A stretch of 64,000 nucleotides of DNA, from NCBI RefSeq assembly GCF_900107745.1, contig NZ_FNRO01000025.1:1-64000 (forward strand). Reading direction: 5' to 3'. The stretch is from Variovorax sp. YR216 (lineage in GTDB: Bacteria > Pseudomonadota > Gammaproteobacteria > Burkholderiales > Burkholderiaceae_C). Positions 52,306 through 61,600 of this stretch are shown here, one piece after another. The notes under the pieces were generated by a model. The model was not told the DNA's origin, made no database searches, and saw nothing but the letters and a program-made list of their open reading frames with translations. Both the position numbers and the translations under genes were made by a program. Numbering within the stretch: position 1 is the stretch's first letter; each line of letters starts with the position of its first letter.

Positions 52306-53106
52306 TCAACTGCCGCCGAACCAGTTGTAGCCCTGGTCTTCCCAGTAGCCGCCAGGGTAGGTGTTGGTGACGAAGATCGCCCGGATGTGCTTCGGATTCT
52401 TGTAGCCCAGCTTGGTGGGCATGCGCAGCTTCATCGGGAAGCCGTACTTCGGAGGAAGCGGCTGGCCGTCGTAAGTGAGCGTGAGCAGGGTCTGCGGATG
52501 CAGTGCTGTGGGCATGTCAATGCTGGTGTAGTAATCGTCGGCGCACTTGAAGCCGACGTACTTCGCGCTCGTGTCGGCGCCGATCCTGCGCAGGAAATCG
52601 GCGAAGGGAATGCCGCCCCACTTGCCGATCGCGCTCCAGCCTTCGACGCAGATATGGCGCGTGACTTGGTCTTGCTGCGGCATCGCGCGCAGGTCAGCCA
52701 GTGTCCAGCTTCGCTTGTCGGCGACGAGGCCAGTGACTTCGAGCCGGTAGCCGGCCTCCGCCACCTCGCGGATCTCGTCCTCGCCGTAGTACGCATTGAA
52801 TGGAAACGGCCGCGTGATCATCGAGTCCGGATAGGTCGGCGCGAGCTTGTCCGGGTCGAAGAGCCAGGCCTGGGCGGCATCGTTGAAGCGCGAGATGCGC
52901 AGGAGGGCAGCCTCGACCGTCGCGTTGTCGCTGATGCTGCATCCGCTGAGCAGCGACAGGCCGCCCAGCGTCAGCGAGCGTTGCAGGAACGCGCGGCGCG
53001 CAGGCTGCTCGATGCGGCGTCCGATCAGCTTGCGTGCCTCGGCCAGGGCCGCGTCCGTGTCCACGCCGGCCAAAGGGGTCAGGGAGGGGCGCTTGAAGAC
53101 CTTCAT
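52306..53106 (-). CDS. Tat-exported molybdopterin-dependent oxidoreductase (sulfite oxidase/YedY fold)
   Basis: 266 residues. The leader RRAFLQRSLTLGGLSLLSGC is a Tat-type signal with a lipobox, so the protein is a probable periplasmic lipoprotein. The core has HICVEGWSAIGKWGGIPF with the molybdenum-ligand Cys, and GFPMKLRMPTKLGYKNPKHI. Its start overlaps the stop of the cytochrome b gene (ATGA-type). The pair resembles MsrPQ/YedYZ, but it is closer to other sulfite-oxidase-like pairs, so the substrate is open. Confidence 0.9.
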   Translation of the reverse strand: MKVFKRPSLTPLAGVDTDAALAEARKLIGRRIEQPARRAFLQRSLTLGGLSLLSGCSISDNATVEAALLRISRFNDAAQAWLFDPDKLAPTYPDSMITRPFPFNAYYGEDEIREVAEAGYRLEVTGLVADKRSWTLADLRAMPQQDQVTRHICVEGWSAIGKWGGIPFADFLRRIGADTSAKYVGFKCADDYYTSIDMPTALHPQTLLTLTYDGQPLPPKYGFPMKLRMPTKLGYKNPKHIRAIFVTNTYPGGYWEDQGYNWFGGS

Positions 53107-53729
53107 GCTGCTTCCTTGCCGTGGTTGCTCAGCATCGTGAGCAGCGTGCGCGGGACCAGCGCCACCATCACGAGATGGACCGCCACGAAACCGACCAGCG
53201 CGGCCATGGCGCAGAAGTGAATGCGGCGGGCGAATTCGTAGCCGCCCAGCAACTCGCGCAGACCTGCAAACTGGACCGACTTCCAGAGCACCAGACCCGA
53301 GAGAACGAGCACCGTGATGTCAACCATCACGAACAGGTAGGCCAGGCGCTGCACGTAGTTGTAGCGCCGCGGGTCATCGTGCGACAGCTTGCCGCGCAAA
53401 GCCGCAAGTGCATCGCGCCAGATGCCGGCGAGTGACAACGGGAAGAACTTGCGCCAGAGCCTCCCGCTCGCCACATTGAGCGCGAGATAGGTCAGGCCGT
53501 TGATCGCCAGCAGCCACATCGCGGCGAAGTGCCATTGCAGTGCGCCGCCCAGCCAACCGCCCAGCGTGATGGAGGCCGGAAACTCGAAGCCGAAAAGCGG
53601 CGATGCGTCGTAGATGCGCCAACCGCTCGTGACCAGCACCAGCACCGCGAGGGCGTTGAGCCAATGCGTGATGCGCAGCCACAGCGGGTGGATGGGCACG
53701 TTGCCGGTGGATGGAGACTTGCGCTGCAT
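53103..53729 (-). CDS. Cytochrome b/b6-type membrane subunit
   Basis: 208 residues with four helices. Starts PIHPLWLRITHWLNALAVLV with the first heme His pair (the HW motif), ALQWHFAAMWLLAINGLTYL in the second, and IHFCAMAALVGFVAVHLVMV in the fourth. It would pass electrons from the membrane to the molybdenum enzyme encoded next. Confidence 0.88.
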   Translation of the reverse strand: MQRKSPSTGNVPIHPLWLRITHWLNALAVLVLVTSGWRIYDASPLFGFEFPASITLGGWLGGALQWHFAAMWLLAINGLTYLALNVASGRLWRKFFPLSLAGIWRDALAALRGKLSHDDPRRYNYVQRLAYLFVMVDITVLVLSGLVLWKSVQFAGLRELLGGYEFARRIHFCAMAALVGFVAVHLVMVALVPRTLLTMLSNHGKEAA

Positions 53730-53764
53730 GGGGCAGATTCTTGGGTGCGCCCGATGGCCGTTTC

Positions 53765-53791
53765 ATCACGAAGAGTTCAATTAATCGTGAT
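53765..53791. promoter_or_regulatory. Inverted repeat between the divergent Mo-enzyme and two-component operons
   Basis: ATCACGA-N13-TCGTGAT is a perfect 7-bp inverted repeat in the 98-base gap. It is well placed to bind the response regulator and control both operons. Confidence 0.55.
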
Positions 53792-53827
53792 AAATGCGCC
53801 GCCCGGATCGCCGCACAATCCACCTTC

Positions 53828-54544
53828 ATGGACTCCGCCAAACGCGTTCTGATCGTCGAGGACGATGCCCACATCGCCGAGCTGATGCGCATGCACCTTC
53901 ACGACGAGGGCTATGCCATCACACGCGCGGCCGATGGCGATGCCGGCATGCGGGAGCTCGAACGCGGCAGCTGGGACGCGTTGATCCTGGACCTGATGCT
54001 GCCGGGGGTCGACGGCCTCGAGATCTGCCGCCGGGCCCGAGCCATGACGCGGTATACACCGATCATCATCACCAGTGCTCGGTCGAGCGAGGTGCATCGC
54101 ATCCTGGGGTTGGAACTCGGCGCTGACGACTACCTGGCAAAGCCGTTCTCCGTGCTGGAACTGGTGGCGCGGGTCCGGGCGCTGCTGCGGCGCACCGACG
54201 CGCTGGCGCGCAATGCGCGGATGGAAGCGGGGCGCCTGGACATCGGCAAGCTGGGCATCGATCCGGTCGCCCGCGAGGTGCAGGTCGACGGCAGGTCGAT
54301 CGAGCTCACGCCGCGGGAGTTCGACCTGCTGCATTTCTTCGCCCGCCATCCGGGCAAGGTGTTCTCGCGACTCGACCTGCTCAACCATGTTTGGGGTTAC
54401 CAGCACGACGGCTACGAGCACACGGTCAACACGCACATCAATCGCCTGCGCATGAAGATCGAGGCCGACCCGTCGCAGCCGCGGTGCATCCTCACGGTGT
54501 GGGGGCGCGGCTACAAGCTGGCGGCCCAGGAGGGTGCTTCATGA
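53828..54544 (+). CDS. OmpR/PhoB-family response regulator
   Basis: 238 residues. The receiver has RVLIVEDDAHIAELM, phospho-acceptor Asp in ALILDLMLPGVDGLE, and Lys in DDYLAKPFSV. The winged-helix effector has ELTPREFDLLHFFARHPGKV and HTVNTHINRLRMKIE. It overlaps the kinase gene by ATGA. Divergent from the molybdenum enzyme genes, it probably controls them. Confidence 0.95.
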   Translation: MDSAKRVLIVEDDAHIAELMRMHLHDEGYAITRAADGDAGMRELERGSWDALILDLMLPGVDGLEICRRARAMTRYTPIIITSARSSEVHRILGLELGADDYLAKPFSVLELVARVRALLRRTDALARNARMEAGRLDIGKLGIDPVAREVQVDGRSIELTPREFDLLHFFARHPGKVFSRLDLLNHVWGYQHDGYEHTVNTHINRLRMKIEADPSQPRCILTVWGRGYKLAAQEGAS

Positions 54545-56004
54545 CCCTTCGTGCGAGCCTGTCCCGGCGCATCTCTGTCGTGTTCGCCGTGCTGCTGCTG
54601 GCCTGCTGCGGCGCCTCGATCTGGCTTCAGATGCACGCCAACGTGCGCTACGAGCAGGAAGTGACGCAGCGCCTTTCGCGCGGGCTTGCGGCGCACATCG
54701 CGGAAAACGCGACCTTGATGGAGCGCGACGGGCTCAATCCGGCGGCCGTGAAGGACCTGTTCGACAAGCTGATGGCCGTCAATCCCAGCGTGGAGGTGTA
54801 CCTGCTGGGCCTCGATGGCCGCATCCAGGGACAGGCCGCCCCGCCGGGGCATTTGAAGCGCGACCGGGTCGATCTCGCGCCGGTGCGGCTGCTGCTGGGC
54901 GGCGCGCCCTTGCCGATCGTCGGCGACGACCCGCGCGGCAACGGCACGCGCAAGGTGTTCAGCGCGGCGCCGCTCGCCGTCGACGGCCGGGAGGTGGGCT
55001 ATGTTTACGTGGTGCTGTCGGGCGAAGAGCGCGATGCGCTGCTGGCCGATGCCGTGGCCAGCAATGTGTTGCGCACCACGCTGTGGTCGGTGTCGCTGGT
55101 CGCTCTGCTGGGTCTGGTCGCCGGGCTGGTGGCGTTTCGCCTCATCACGCGGCCGCTTCGCGAACTGACCGGCGCGGTGCGCAAGTTCGAGAACGACGGC
55201 ATGGCGGCGCTTCAGGATGTGGCTCCGGCCTTCGAGCGCGTCGGCCGCGGACACGATGAGATCGCCACGCTCGCCCAGGCCTTCGCGCAGATGACACGGC
55301 GTATCGCCGAGCAATGGCGCGAGCTCACGCAGCAGGATCAGCAGCGGCGCGAACTGTTTGCCAACATCTCCCACGATTTGCGCACGCCGCTGACTTCATT
55401 GCACGGCTACCTCGAGACGCTCCTGATCAAGGCCGAAACGCTCGAGGTCGCAGAGCGGCGCCGCTACCTGGAGATCGCGCTGGCCCAGAGCCGGAAGGTC
55501 GCACGGCTGTCGCAGGAACTGTTCGAACTGGCTCGACTGGAATACGGTGTCGTCAAGCTCGAGAAAGAGCAGTTCGCACTGGCCGACCTGGTGCAGGACG
55601 TGTTCCAGAAGTTCGAGCTGGCCGCCGAAGCGCGGCAGCAACGGCTGGTGGCCGACATCGCGCCGAACCTGCCGGGCGTGACAGCCGACCTCGGCATGAT
55701 CGAGCGCGTGCTCACCAACCTGCTGGACAACGCGATCCGCCACACGCCCGCCGGCGGCGAGATCATGGTCCGGTTGCAGCAGGACAAGACCGGCGTGCGG
55801 GTCGAGATCAGCGACACCGGCCCGGGCATTCCAAGCGAGCTGCGCACTGCGATCTTCACGCGGCCGATGCTCTCTTCGACCGGCGGCCGCATCGGCGGCC
55901 TGGGGCTGGTGATCGTGAGGCGCATTCTCCAACTGCACGGCAGCGACATCCAGCTGCAGCCGCGGCCTGACAAGGGGGCGGTGTTTTGTTTCCGCCTGAT
56001 GTAG
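54541..56004 (+). CDS. Sensor histidine kinase
   Basis: 487 residues: a first membrane helix (ISVVFAVLLLACCGASIWLQ), a periplasmic sensor region (about 35-175), a second helix (LWSVSLVALLGLVAGLVAF), a HAMP-type linker, the phospho-His box ANISHDLRTPLTSLHGYLET, N-box LTNLLDNAIRHTPAGG, and G-boxes DTGPGIPS and GGLGLVIVRRIL. Signal unknown; the layout resembles copper/redox sensors. Confidence 0.95.
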   Translation: MTLRASLSRRISVVFAVLLLACCGASIWLQMHANVRYEQEVTQRLSRGLAAHIAENATLMERDGLNPAAVKDLFDKLMAVNPSVEVYLLGLDGRIQGQAAPPGHLKRDRVDLAPVRLLLGGAPLPIVGDDPRGNGTRKVFSAAPLAVDGREVGYVYVVLSGEERDALLADAVASNVLRTTLWSVSLVALLGLVAGLVAFRLITRPLRELTGAVRKFENDGMAALQDVAPAFERVGRGHDEIATLAQAFAQMTRRIAEQWRELTQQDQQRRELFANISHDLRTPLTSLHGYLETLLIKAETLEVAERRRYLEIALAQSRKVARLSQELFELARLEYGVVKLEKEQFALADLVQDVFQKFELAAEARQQRLVADIAPNLPGVTADLGMIERVLTNLLDNAIRHTPAGGEIMVRLQQDKTGVRVEISDTGPGIPSELRTAIFTRPMLSSTGGRIGGLGLVIVRRILQLHGSDIQLQPRPDKGAVFCFRLM

Positions 56005-56210
56005 GCGTCACTGCGAAAGCTCGAGAAGGGTGATGAAGCCCTCGGCAACGCGCGGCTTAACCGGCTGGAGGGCATCATGACGACCTCGATTGCACGGCAG
56101 GTCTGCGTACAGCTCGACGGCCGCTTGAGCGTGGCTGAAGCCGCGCCGGCGGCCGGTGGCAAGGCATCCCCCGCCTCGCGGCGGTCGTCGCGGAGTTTCG
56201 GCGCAAGTTC

Positions 56211-56441
56211 GTGAAAACGCGGCCCGCGGTGGAAGGCGACGACGCCCCGGGCCAATACGAGTCCGTCTTCGAGCTCGAACAGGCGGCCGACAGCGCCAAG
56301 TGGGCGGCTTTAGCCGACCCGGCAGCGTCCGGGCAGATCAAGCTGGCGGTCGTCGCCGCGCACGACTCCATCTGCTGGTATAGGGCGACCGGCAATCTGC
56401 TTGACCGGGACTACGCCGAACCCGATCCGCTCGGTCATTGA
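56211..56441 (+). CDS. Small hypothetical protein, start uncertain
   Basis: 76 residues (KTRPAVEGDDAPGQYESVFE, AVVAAHDSICWYRATGNLLD). The same frame is protein-like upstream to about 56165 (IPRLAAVVAEFRRKFV), and an ATG in another frame at 56077 gives MTTSIARQVCVQLDGRLSVA, so a frameshift near 56155 is possible. Confidence 0.4.
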   Translation: MKTRPAVEGDDAPGQYESVFELEQAADSAKWAALADPAASGQIKLAVVAAHDSICWYRATGNLLDRDYAEPDPLGH

Positions 56442-56516
56442 CATGGCATTCTGGTCACTTCAGGTCCATTGCCTGAGCAATGGCGCCTGAGCCGGGCGGG
56501 AGCGCCAGCGCAGCGC

Positions 56517-57911
56517 TCAGTGTGTGCCTGAGAGAGACATCAGGCTGCCCAACAGGGTCGGAATCAGTTCGCTGACGGTCGGATGGATGTGCACGCAGCG
56601 CCGGATCACCTGGTAGGACGCATCGGCTGCCATCACGTCGAGCAGCGAATGCACGATCTCGTCGCCCTCGATGCACAGCAGTGCCGCACCAAGGATGCGC
56701 TCGGTTTCCGCGTCCACCAGCACCTTCATGAAACCTAGCGTCTCGCCGCGTTCCTTGGCGCGACCCACGCGGCTCATCGGCATGACACCCACAAGGGCAG
56801 GACGGCCCGATGAGCGTACCTGGGCCTCGGTCATGCCGACGCGCCCGAGCGGTGGGTCGGTGAAAAGCGCGTAGGCAGCGATGCGATCGGTGGTGCGCCG
56901 CGCTTCGCCGTCAAGCAGGTTGGCCGCAACGATCTCGTGGTCGTTGTAGGAGGTGTGGGTGAATGCGCCCAAGCCGTTCACATCCCCAAGCGCCCAAATG
57001 CCGGGGACATTGGTCCGCAATTGATCATCGACGGTGATGAAGCCCCGCGCGTCAGTCGCGATACCGGCCCGGTTGAGGTCGAGCAAGTCGCTGTTGGGGC
57101 GCCTGCCCACTGCGGCGAGCAGATGGCTGCCCTGCACCTCATGCGTGACGCCGGCGGCCTTCAATGCGATGCGAATCGACGCGTCGCCGTTTGCTTGCGA
57201 CACGACGGCCTCGCGCACGCCGAGCAGGAAGCGCACGCCTTCGCGCTCGAGAATGGCCTGCACCTCGCGCGAGACCTCCTCGTCCTCCCTGGCGATGACG
57301 CGATCCGCGTATTCCAGCACCGTGACGCGCGAGCCGAAGCGGCGGAACATCTGCGCGAATTCGAGGCCGATGTAGCTGGCGCCGATCACGATCAGGTGCT
57401 CGGGCAGGACATCGAGGTCCATCATGGACGTGTTGGTGAGCACCGGCACGTCGGCGATCCCCGGCCAGTCGGGAAGCATGGGCCGGGCGCCGACGTTGAT
57501 GAAGATCCTTGGCGCCTCCAGCATCTCGCCGTTGACCTCGATGGCATGCGGCGCGACGAAGCGGGCGTGGCCGCGGATCACATGCAGGCCCGGTGTTCCG
57601 TCCAGCCACTGCGTGAGGCCGTGCACGGCGTTGCGGACGACGAGGTCCTTGCGCGCCTTGACCGCACGCATGTCGACGCTGACCGAAGGGCCGACGTTCA
57701 CGCCGTAGTCGCCCGCGCGGCGTGCCAGGTAGGCGACGCGCGCGCTGGCCACCAGCGTCTTGGTGGGCATGCAGCCGTCGTTGACACATGTGCCCCCGAG
57801 GTGCGCGCGCTCGACCAGTGCAACCTTCAGACCGGCGGCAGCCAGTCGCACGGCAAGGAAAGGCCCGGCCTGGCCGCTACCGATGATCAGTGCGTCGAAG
57901 GGTGTCTGCAT
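56517..57911 (-). CDS. Mercuric-reductase-like pyridine nucleotide-disulfide oxidoreductase
   Basis: 464 residues. FAD site IIGSGQAGPFLAVRLAAAG, redox-active GGTCVNDGCMPTK with two Cys, NAD-binding VIGASYIGLEFAQMFRRFGS, and IWALGDVNGLGAFTHTSYND. The C-terminal HIHPTVSELIPTLL is typical of dihydrolipoamide dehydrogenase/MerA relatives. It lacks the N-terminal HMA domain and the C-terminal Cys pair of true MerA, so mercury reduction is unlikely. Confidence 0.9.
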   Translation of the reverse strand: MQTPFDALIIGSGQAGPFLAVRLAAAGLKVALVERAHLGGTCVNDGCMPTKTLVASARVAYLARRAGDYGVNVGPSVSVDMRAVKARKDLVVRNAVHGLTQWLDGTPGLHVIRGHARFVAPHAIEVNGEMLEAPRIFINVGARPMLPDWPGIADVPVLTNTSMMDLDVLPEHLIVIGASYIGLEFAQMFRRFGSRVTVLEYADRVIAREDEEVSREVQAILEREGVRFLLGVREAVVSQANGDASIRIALKAAGVTHEVQGSHLLAAVGRRPNSDLLDLNRAGIATDARGFITVDDQLRTNVPGIWALGDVNGLGAFTHTSYNDHEIVAANLLDGEARRTTDRIAAYALFTDPPLGRVGMTEAQVRSSGRPALVGVMPMSRVGRAKERGETLGFMKVLVDAETERILGAALLCIEGDEIVHSLLDVMAADASYQVIRRCVHIHPTVSELIPTLLGSLMSLSGTH

Positions 57912-57953
57912 GGTGGCCGCCTTTCCTTGATGTCTGCGAGCCGATGCCTCACG

Positions 57954-58463
57954 TCACATCTCGTGCGGGTCCATCTTCATCTCGGCAGGGAAGAGGTCGA
58001 CCGAAATGAGGACGGCCGCCGTGTTGCCCGTGTTCTTCCACCAATGGGACGTGCCGTTCTTTTCCGGGGCTACGTCGCCCGTCCGGTGCGTGATGGGCAC
58101 CGCGCAGTTGCTCGCATACTCCACCACCTCGCCCGAGACGATGTAGATCATGGCGGGCCGCTCGTTGTGACTGTGCCAGGGCACGATGCCCCCGGGCTTC
58201 ATCTCGAGTTGGCGCAGGCGGAACAGGCGCCCCTGCAGTGCCAGCGGCTCCTTCGAAAGGTCGGTGCTGGAGCGGACCACATCGGTCACATCCTTCGGCA
58301 TCGTGGGTCCGGGTTTCTGGCCCTGCCCGTCGGCGACGACCTTGTCGGCAGGGCATTCCCCCGCATGGACGGCCGGCGCGAGCGTGGCGAAGGCGCCGGC
58401 GACGAGTGCGGCTGCGGCGGCCTGGCGCCAGATCGCGGGACGCTGGAGGTTGGCTGTATGCAT
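57954..58463 (-). CDS. Secreted cupin-domain protein
   Basis: 169 residues starting MHTANLQRPAIWRQAAAAAL, with a signal peptide and AGGAG upstream. The cupin motif 1 is GGIVPWHSHNERPAMIYIVS (metal-binding His), and motif 2 includes GTSHWWKNTGNTAAVLISVD. It is the intact relative of the broken cupin at 7553-7961. It lies 43 bases after the flavoprotein start and may be in one operon with it. Confidence 0.88.
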   Translation of the reverse strand: MHTANLQRPAIWRQAAAAALVAGAFATLAPAVHAGECPADKVVADGQGQKPGPTMPKDVTDVVRSSTDLSKEPLALQGRLFRLRQLEMKPGGIVPWHSHNERPAMIYIVSGEVVEYASNCAVPITHRTGDVAPEKNGTSHWWKNTGNTAAVLISVDLFPAEMKMDPHEM

Positions 58464-58642
58464 GGCGTGTACTCCTGAAAGTGGTTGGGGTGAAACGGAT
58501 CGCCCAGCGGCGGCTCCGGAATCCACTTTGGACTGCGCGTTTCACGGCTCCATCAACGAATCTTCACGCTTTGGTCACGCATTGCCATCGACTGTGAAAC
58601 GGGCGCACAGTGCGGCCTGCAAGCCATCAAGCCAAAGAGCCC

Positions 58643-61600
58643 ATGAACCCCGACACCGGTTTGTCCGACCCGCCCGCAGCTGGCGGCGTGCCGCTGTCCG
58701 AGCTGGCGACCGCGGGCCCGATGCCCCTGCGTCGGGTGCTTGCGTTCGGCATCGAGCTCGCGTCGGCGCTGGCCGCACTGCATCGGTGCGGCATGGTTCA
58801 CAACGGCGTGCGCCCCGAAGCGGTGCTGTGCGATCCCGTCGGCGAACGCGCATGGTTGATCGACATCGGTGACATGTGCGGCCGGGCGTCGGCGCCGGCG
58901 GCCTCGATGCCCGCTGTGCGCCTGGTCTATGCGTCGCCCGAGCACACCGGCCGCATGGAACGCGCCCCGGACCATCGCAGCGACTTGTACGCACTGGGTG
59001 TCGTGCTCTATGAGCTGCTCGTCGGTGCGCCACCGTTTCGCTCGGCGGACGCACTGGAACTGATCCATGCGCATATCGCGCGCACGCCGCGCGCACCGAT
59101 CGACATCGACCCCAGCCTGCCGCTTCCCGTGTCGCAGATCGTGATGAAGCTGATGGCGAAGGCGCCCGAGGAACGCTACCAGAGCGCCACTGCGCTGGCC
59201 GACGATCTGGCCATCTGCCAGCGCGAATGGGCCGCGCGGCACCGCATCGACCCATTCGCGCTCGGCCGGCGTGACATCGACGAGCGGCTGTCGATCCTGC
59301 CCAGGCTCTACGGCCGCGAGCAAGAGATTGCCGTGCTGCGGGCCGCTTTCGAGCACGCACGAGACGGCCGCGCCGGGGCGTCGATGCTGCTCGTCTCGGG
59401 CTATCCCGGCATCGGCAAGACCGCGCTGATCCACGAGCTCTTCAAGCCGATCGTCCGCGAGCAGGGCTATTTCGTTTCGGGCAAGTTCGACCAGGTGGCC
59501 CGCAGCGTCCCATTTGGCGCGTTGATCCAGGCCTTGCGCGGCCTGGTTCGGCAGATGCTCACGGAGAGCGAAGACCGACTCGATGCCTTGCGTGGCAGCC
59601 TGGGGAACGCACTGGGCGCCAACGGCGGCGTTCTCGCCGAGGTCGTTCCGGAGATCGAGTTCATCATCGGCAAGCAGCCGCTGCCGGTTCCGCTCGGCGC
59701 CGCCGAGACGCTCAATCGCTTCCAGCGCGTGTTCCAGAACTTCGTCGCGGCGGTCGCGCAGCCCGGGCATCCGCTGGTGGTGTTCCTCGACGACTTGCAG
59801 TGGGCCGACGCCGCCACGCTGAGCCTGCTCGAGCCGATGCTCACGAGCGCCGACATCCGCGGCGTGTTGCTCGTTGGCGCCTGCCGCGACAACGATCTCG
59901 GCGGCGCGCAGCGCCTGACGCGGGCGCTCGATGGACTCGAAGCAGCCGGCGTCGAAGTGCGGCGCGTGGTGCTGGAGCCGCTGCGGCTGGCCGACCTCGG
60001 TGCGCTGATCCGCGATACGCTGCTTGCGGATCCCGCCGATGCGCAGCCCCTGGCGCGACTGCTGTTCGAGAAGACCGGCGGCAATCCCTTCTTTGTGGTT
60101 CAGTTCCTCAGGATGCTGGTGCGGGACGGCCACCTGCGCTTCGACGAGACGCTGGGCTGCTGGGCCTACCAGATAGAGGCAATCGCTTCGGCGCCGCTGG
60201 CTGATGACGTGGTCGACCTCGTGACGCGCAACATCCGGCGCCTGTCCCACCGGTCCCAGTACGCATTGACGCTGGCTGCCTGCATTGGCAACAGCTTCGA
60301 TCAGCGCACCCTGGCGCTCATCAGCGAACAGCCGTTTCCGGAAGTGGCCGAGGATCTCGCAGGGGCGGCGGCCGAGGGCCTGATCGTTCCGGTGGCTGCC
60401 CGGGACGGCGACGCGGAGCCGGTCCACGCCTTCCTGCACGACCGCGTGCAACAGGCGGCCTACGCGATGATTCCCGAAGAGCGCAAGCCGATGCTGCACC
60501 TGCGCATCGGCCGCCTGCTGCTGTCGCGAGCGACGCCGCACGAGGTCGACCAGGGCCTCTTCGACATCGTCCACCACCTCAACCGCGGAAGTGGCCTCAT
60601 TGGCTCCGCGCAAGAAAAGCTCGAGGTCGCGCGCCTCGACTTGAACGCCGGGCGCAAGGCCAAGTCGTCCACCGCGCACGAAGCCGCGCTGGACTTCTTC
60701 CAAGCCGGGATCGGGCTGCTCGCGGAGGAGCATTGGCAATCGGACTACGTGCTGTGCTTCGCGCTGCACCTCGAAGCAGCCGAGAGCCTGTACCTTTGCG
60801 GGCGCTACGAGACGGCGCACCAGCAGTACGAACTGCTGCTGCAACGCGCCGCGACCGACATCGACCGGGCGCGCGTCCATCGCCTGCGAAGCGTTCAGTA
60901 CGAACACACCTCGCGCTATGCGGACGCTCTCGCGAACACGCGCGCGGGCCTCGCGCTCTTTGACGTCTCGCTGCCGGAGAGCGCCGCCGAGAAGGAGCAC
61001 GCACTGGCCCGCGAGATGGATCTCATCGCGTCACTGCTGGGAGAGCGGGACATCGTCTCGCTGGTCGACCTGCCGGTGATGAACGATCCGAAGATCCTCA
61101 TCGTGATGAGCATGCTCACGGACATCTGGGCCTCGACTTTCATTCTCGGCGACCCGACCCTGGCGCGGCTGATCTCTGCGACGATGGTGCGGCTGTCCCT
61201 GGAGCACGGCAACATCGAGGAGTCCGCGTATGGCTATGTGACGCATGCCATCACGGTCGGTCCGGTGCGGGGCGACTATCGGGGCGCCTATGCGTTCGGC
61301 AAACTGGCGCTCGCCGTGAACCATCGCTTCGAGGACTCGCGACGACGCGCCAAGATCTACCAGCAGTTCCATGCGCACGTGAACTTCTGGCGCCAGCCAT
61401 GGGCGAGTTGCATTCCCTACGCGCGCGAAGCCTGCCGCAGCGGGCTGGAAAGCGGCGACTTCCTTTACGCAGCCTATGGCGCCGGCACCGAGCTCTGGTC
61501 GGCGATCCTTGCCACGCAGGACCTGGCCGAGTTCGTGCGCGAGTACACACCGAATGTTGCACTGATCCACCGGCTCAAGAACCAGGGCTTTGCCGACTCG

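Noticed and set aside
56937-58478. 513-codon open frame on the plus strand
   Set aside because: It lies antisense to the flavoprotein and cupin genes; its His/Arg/Asp-rich translation is a shadow.
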